Below the pieces are notes generated by a model. That model ran no database searches, was not told where the DNA came from, and saw only the letters and a program-made list of their open reading frames with translations. The position numbers and the translations under genes are program-made. Shown here piece by piece: positions 40,018 to 40,908 of a DNA stretch of 40,908 nt. The stretch's first letter is position 1, and every line of letters starts with the position of its first letter. The stretch is from Candidatus Faecousia faecavium (GTDB lineage: Bacteria; Bacillota; Clostridia; Oscillospirales; Oscillospiraceae), in NCBI GenBank assembly GCA_018712645.1, contig DVGO01000066.1, forward strand, positions 1 to 40,908. Direction: 5' to 3'.

Positions 40018-40908
40018 TTACAGCCCTGCCAGGTATTCTTCGGCAAAGTGAACAGCCACCGCTCCATCGGATGCTGCGGTCACGATCTGGCGCACCGCCT
40101 TCGTCCGCACATCTCCCACGGCGAACACGCCGGGGCGGGAGGTTCGGGTGGTTTCATCCGCCAGAATGTATCCGGATTTGTCCAGTTCCACCTGACCGTC
40201 CACCAGGGCTGTGGCAGGCTTTCTGCCAATGCTGATGAAAACGCCGTCACATTCCACTGTAGTTTCTTCCCCGGTCAGCAGATTCTGAACGACGATGCCA
40301 GTGAGTTTTCCGTTTTCCAGGAGCTGAGTTACAGCGCTGTTCCAGAAAAATTCCACATTTTCCGCTTCCATCAGGGGCTTGTGATAGACTTTGGTTGCCC
40401 GGAGGGTATCTCTGCGGTGAACGACAATAACCTTCTTTGCCACCCGGGACAGCAGCAGCGCATCTTCTACCGCAGAATTTCCGCCGCCGACCACCACCAC
40501 GGTTTTCCCCTTGTAGAACATCCCGTCGCAGGAGGCGCAGTAGTTAACGCCTCGTCCGGTCAGGGCCTTCTCGTTGGGCAGGCCCAATTCTCTGGGGCCT
40601 GCTCCCGCGGCATACACCACGGTTTTTCCGTAGAAGGTTCCCTCGTTGGTTTCAATTTTCTTAGGATCACTGCTGAAATCTACAGACTGCACCTCGGCAA
40701 GCTCCGTCACGGCACCGAAGGATTCGGCGTTGCGCTGCATGATTTCTCCCAACGTGTAGCCGTCAATGCCGGCATCCACCCCGGGGAAATTGTCCACCTG
40801 AGTCGTCAGGGCCATTTGTCCGCCGGGGGACAGCTTTTCCAGCACCACCACGTTCAGTCCGGCCCGGGCAGCGTAGAGCGCTGCCGTATAGCCGCCGGGA
40901 CCGCCGCC
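40018..40908 (-). CDS. trxB: Thioredoxin reductase, 5'-truncated by window edge
   Basis: The last 296 residues of a thioredoxin reductase are present; the N-terminus lies beyond the right edge. The visible sequence starts in the FAD-binding glycine motif (GGGPGGYTAALYAARAGL) and continues with SPGGQMALTTQVDNFPG. The redox-active pair is Cys-Ala-Ser-Cys in GVNYCASCDG (the family usually has CATC). The NADPH-binding segment is VVVVGGGNSAVEDALLLSR. The C-terminal FAD motif is GVFAVGDVRTKAVRQIVTAASDGAVAV. It reduces thioredoxin with NADPH. Nothing in the visible part suggests inactivity. Confidence 0.94.
   Translation of the reverse strand, partial: GGGPGGYTAALYAARAGLNVVVLEKLSPGGQMALTTQVDNFPGVDAGIDGYTLGEIMQRNAESFGAVTELAEVQSVDFSSDPKKIETNEGTFYGKTVVYAAGAGPRELGLPNEKALTGRGVNYCASCDGMFYKGKTVVVVGGGNSAVEDALLLSRVAKKVIVVHRRDTLRATKVYHKPLMEAENVEFFWNSAVTQLLENGKLTGIVVQNLLTGEETTVECDGVFISIGRKPATALVDGQVELDKSGYILADETTRTSRPGVFAVGDVRTKAVRQIVTAASDGAVAVHFAEEYLAGL

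Overview
The window looks like chromosomal DNA of an anaerobic Firmicute of class Clostridia, probably a gut-type Oscillospiraceae/Ruminococcaceae lineage. The reasons are strong AGGAGG ribosome binding sites, sigma-A type promoters, a YesMN/LplABC sugar locus, a glutamine synthetase paired with an ANTAR regulator, an RNHCP protein, and the tmk and mltG-U32 peptidase gene orders. No rRNA, tRNA, CRISPR array or intact transposase was recognised. The lineage is inferred from gene content, not from a marker gene.

Region 1 (1-5.4 kb) is an A+T-richer, decayed accessory zone. It holds the start of a putative GAF-type signalling gene, a frameshifted and truncated parA, a relic coding fragment on the minus strand, a frameshifted small membrane protein, two diverged copies of a ~65 bp repeat, and small intact genes: a DUF4190-like membrane protein, an Lgt-like transferase and three unrecognised envelope proteins.

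Region 2 (5.4-13.9 kb) is a carbohydrate-uptake locus. A YesM/YesN-type two-component system (minus strand) is divergent from two LplB/LplC-type permeases, a solute-binding lipoprotein and a GH123/DUF4091-type glycosidase that lacks a signal peptide. The arrangement suggests regulated import and cytoplasmic cleavage of an oligosaccharide.

Region 3 (13.9-20.5 kb) carries an ECF sigma/anti-sigma pair, an Xre regulator with a small companion, an ABC exporter, a secreted L,D-transpeptidase-like protein with an SH3 domain, and a flavodoxin.

Region 4 (20.5-27.9 kb) is housekeeping. It contains a DEAD-box helicase/DprA operon (minus), the tmk-DJ-1-mltG-U32 peptidase operon (plus), and a second ECF sigma factor with a small membrane partner.

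Region 5 (27.9-37.6 kb) is a six-gene minus-strand nucleotide and amidotransfer operon, purC-purA-purB-guaA-glmS-pyrG, followed by nadE with its own promoter. Its leader has a consensus promoter, an immediately following intrinsic terminator, and then a structured segment with mutually exclusive stems before purC.

Region 6 (37.5-40.9 kb) is divergent from purC. It has a glutamine synthetase gene with a palindrome over its -10 box, an ANTAR antiterminator-type regulator that appears to start with CTG, an RNHCP protein, and the 5'-truncated thioredoxin reductase trxB. The two most distinctive candidates for undescribed regulation are the purC leader and the adjacent glutamine synthetase control region. 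No clearly novel defence or mobile system was found.
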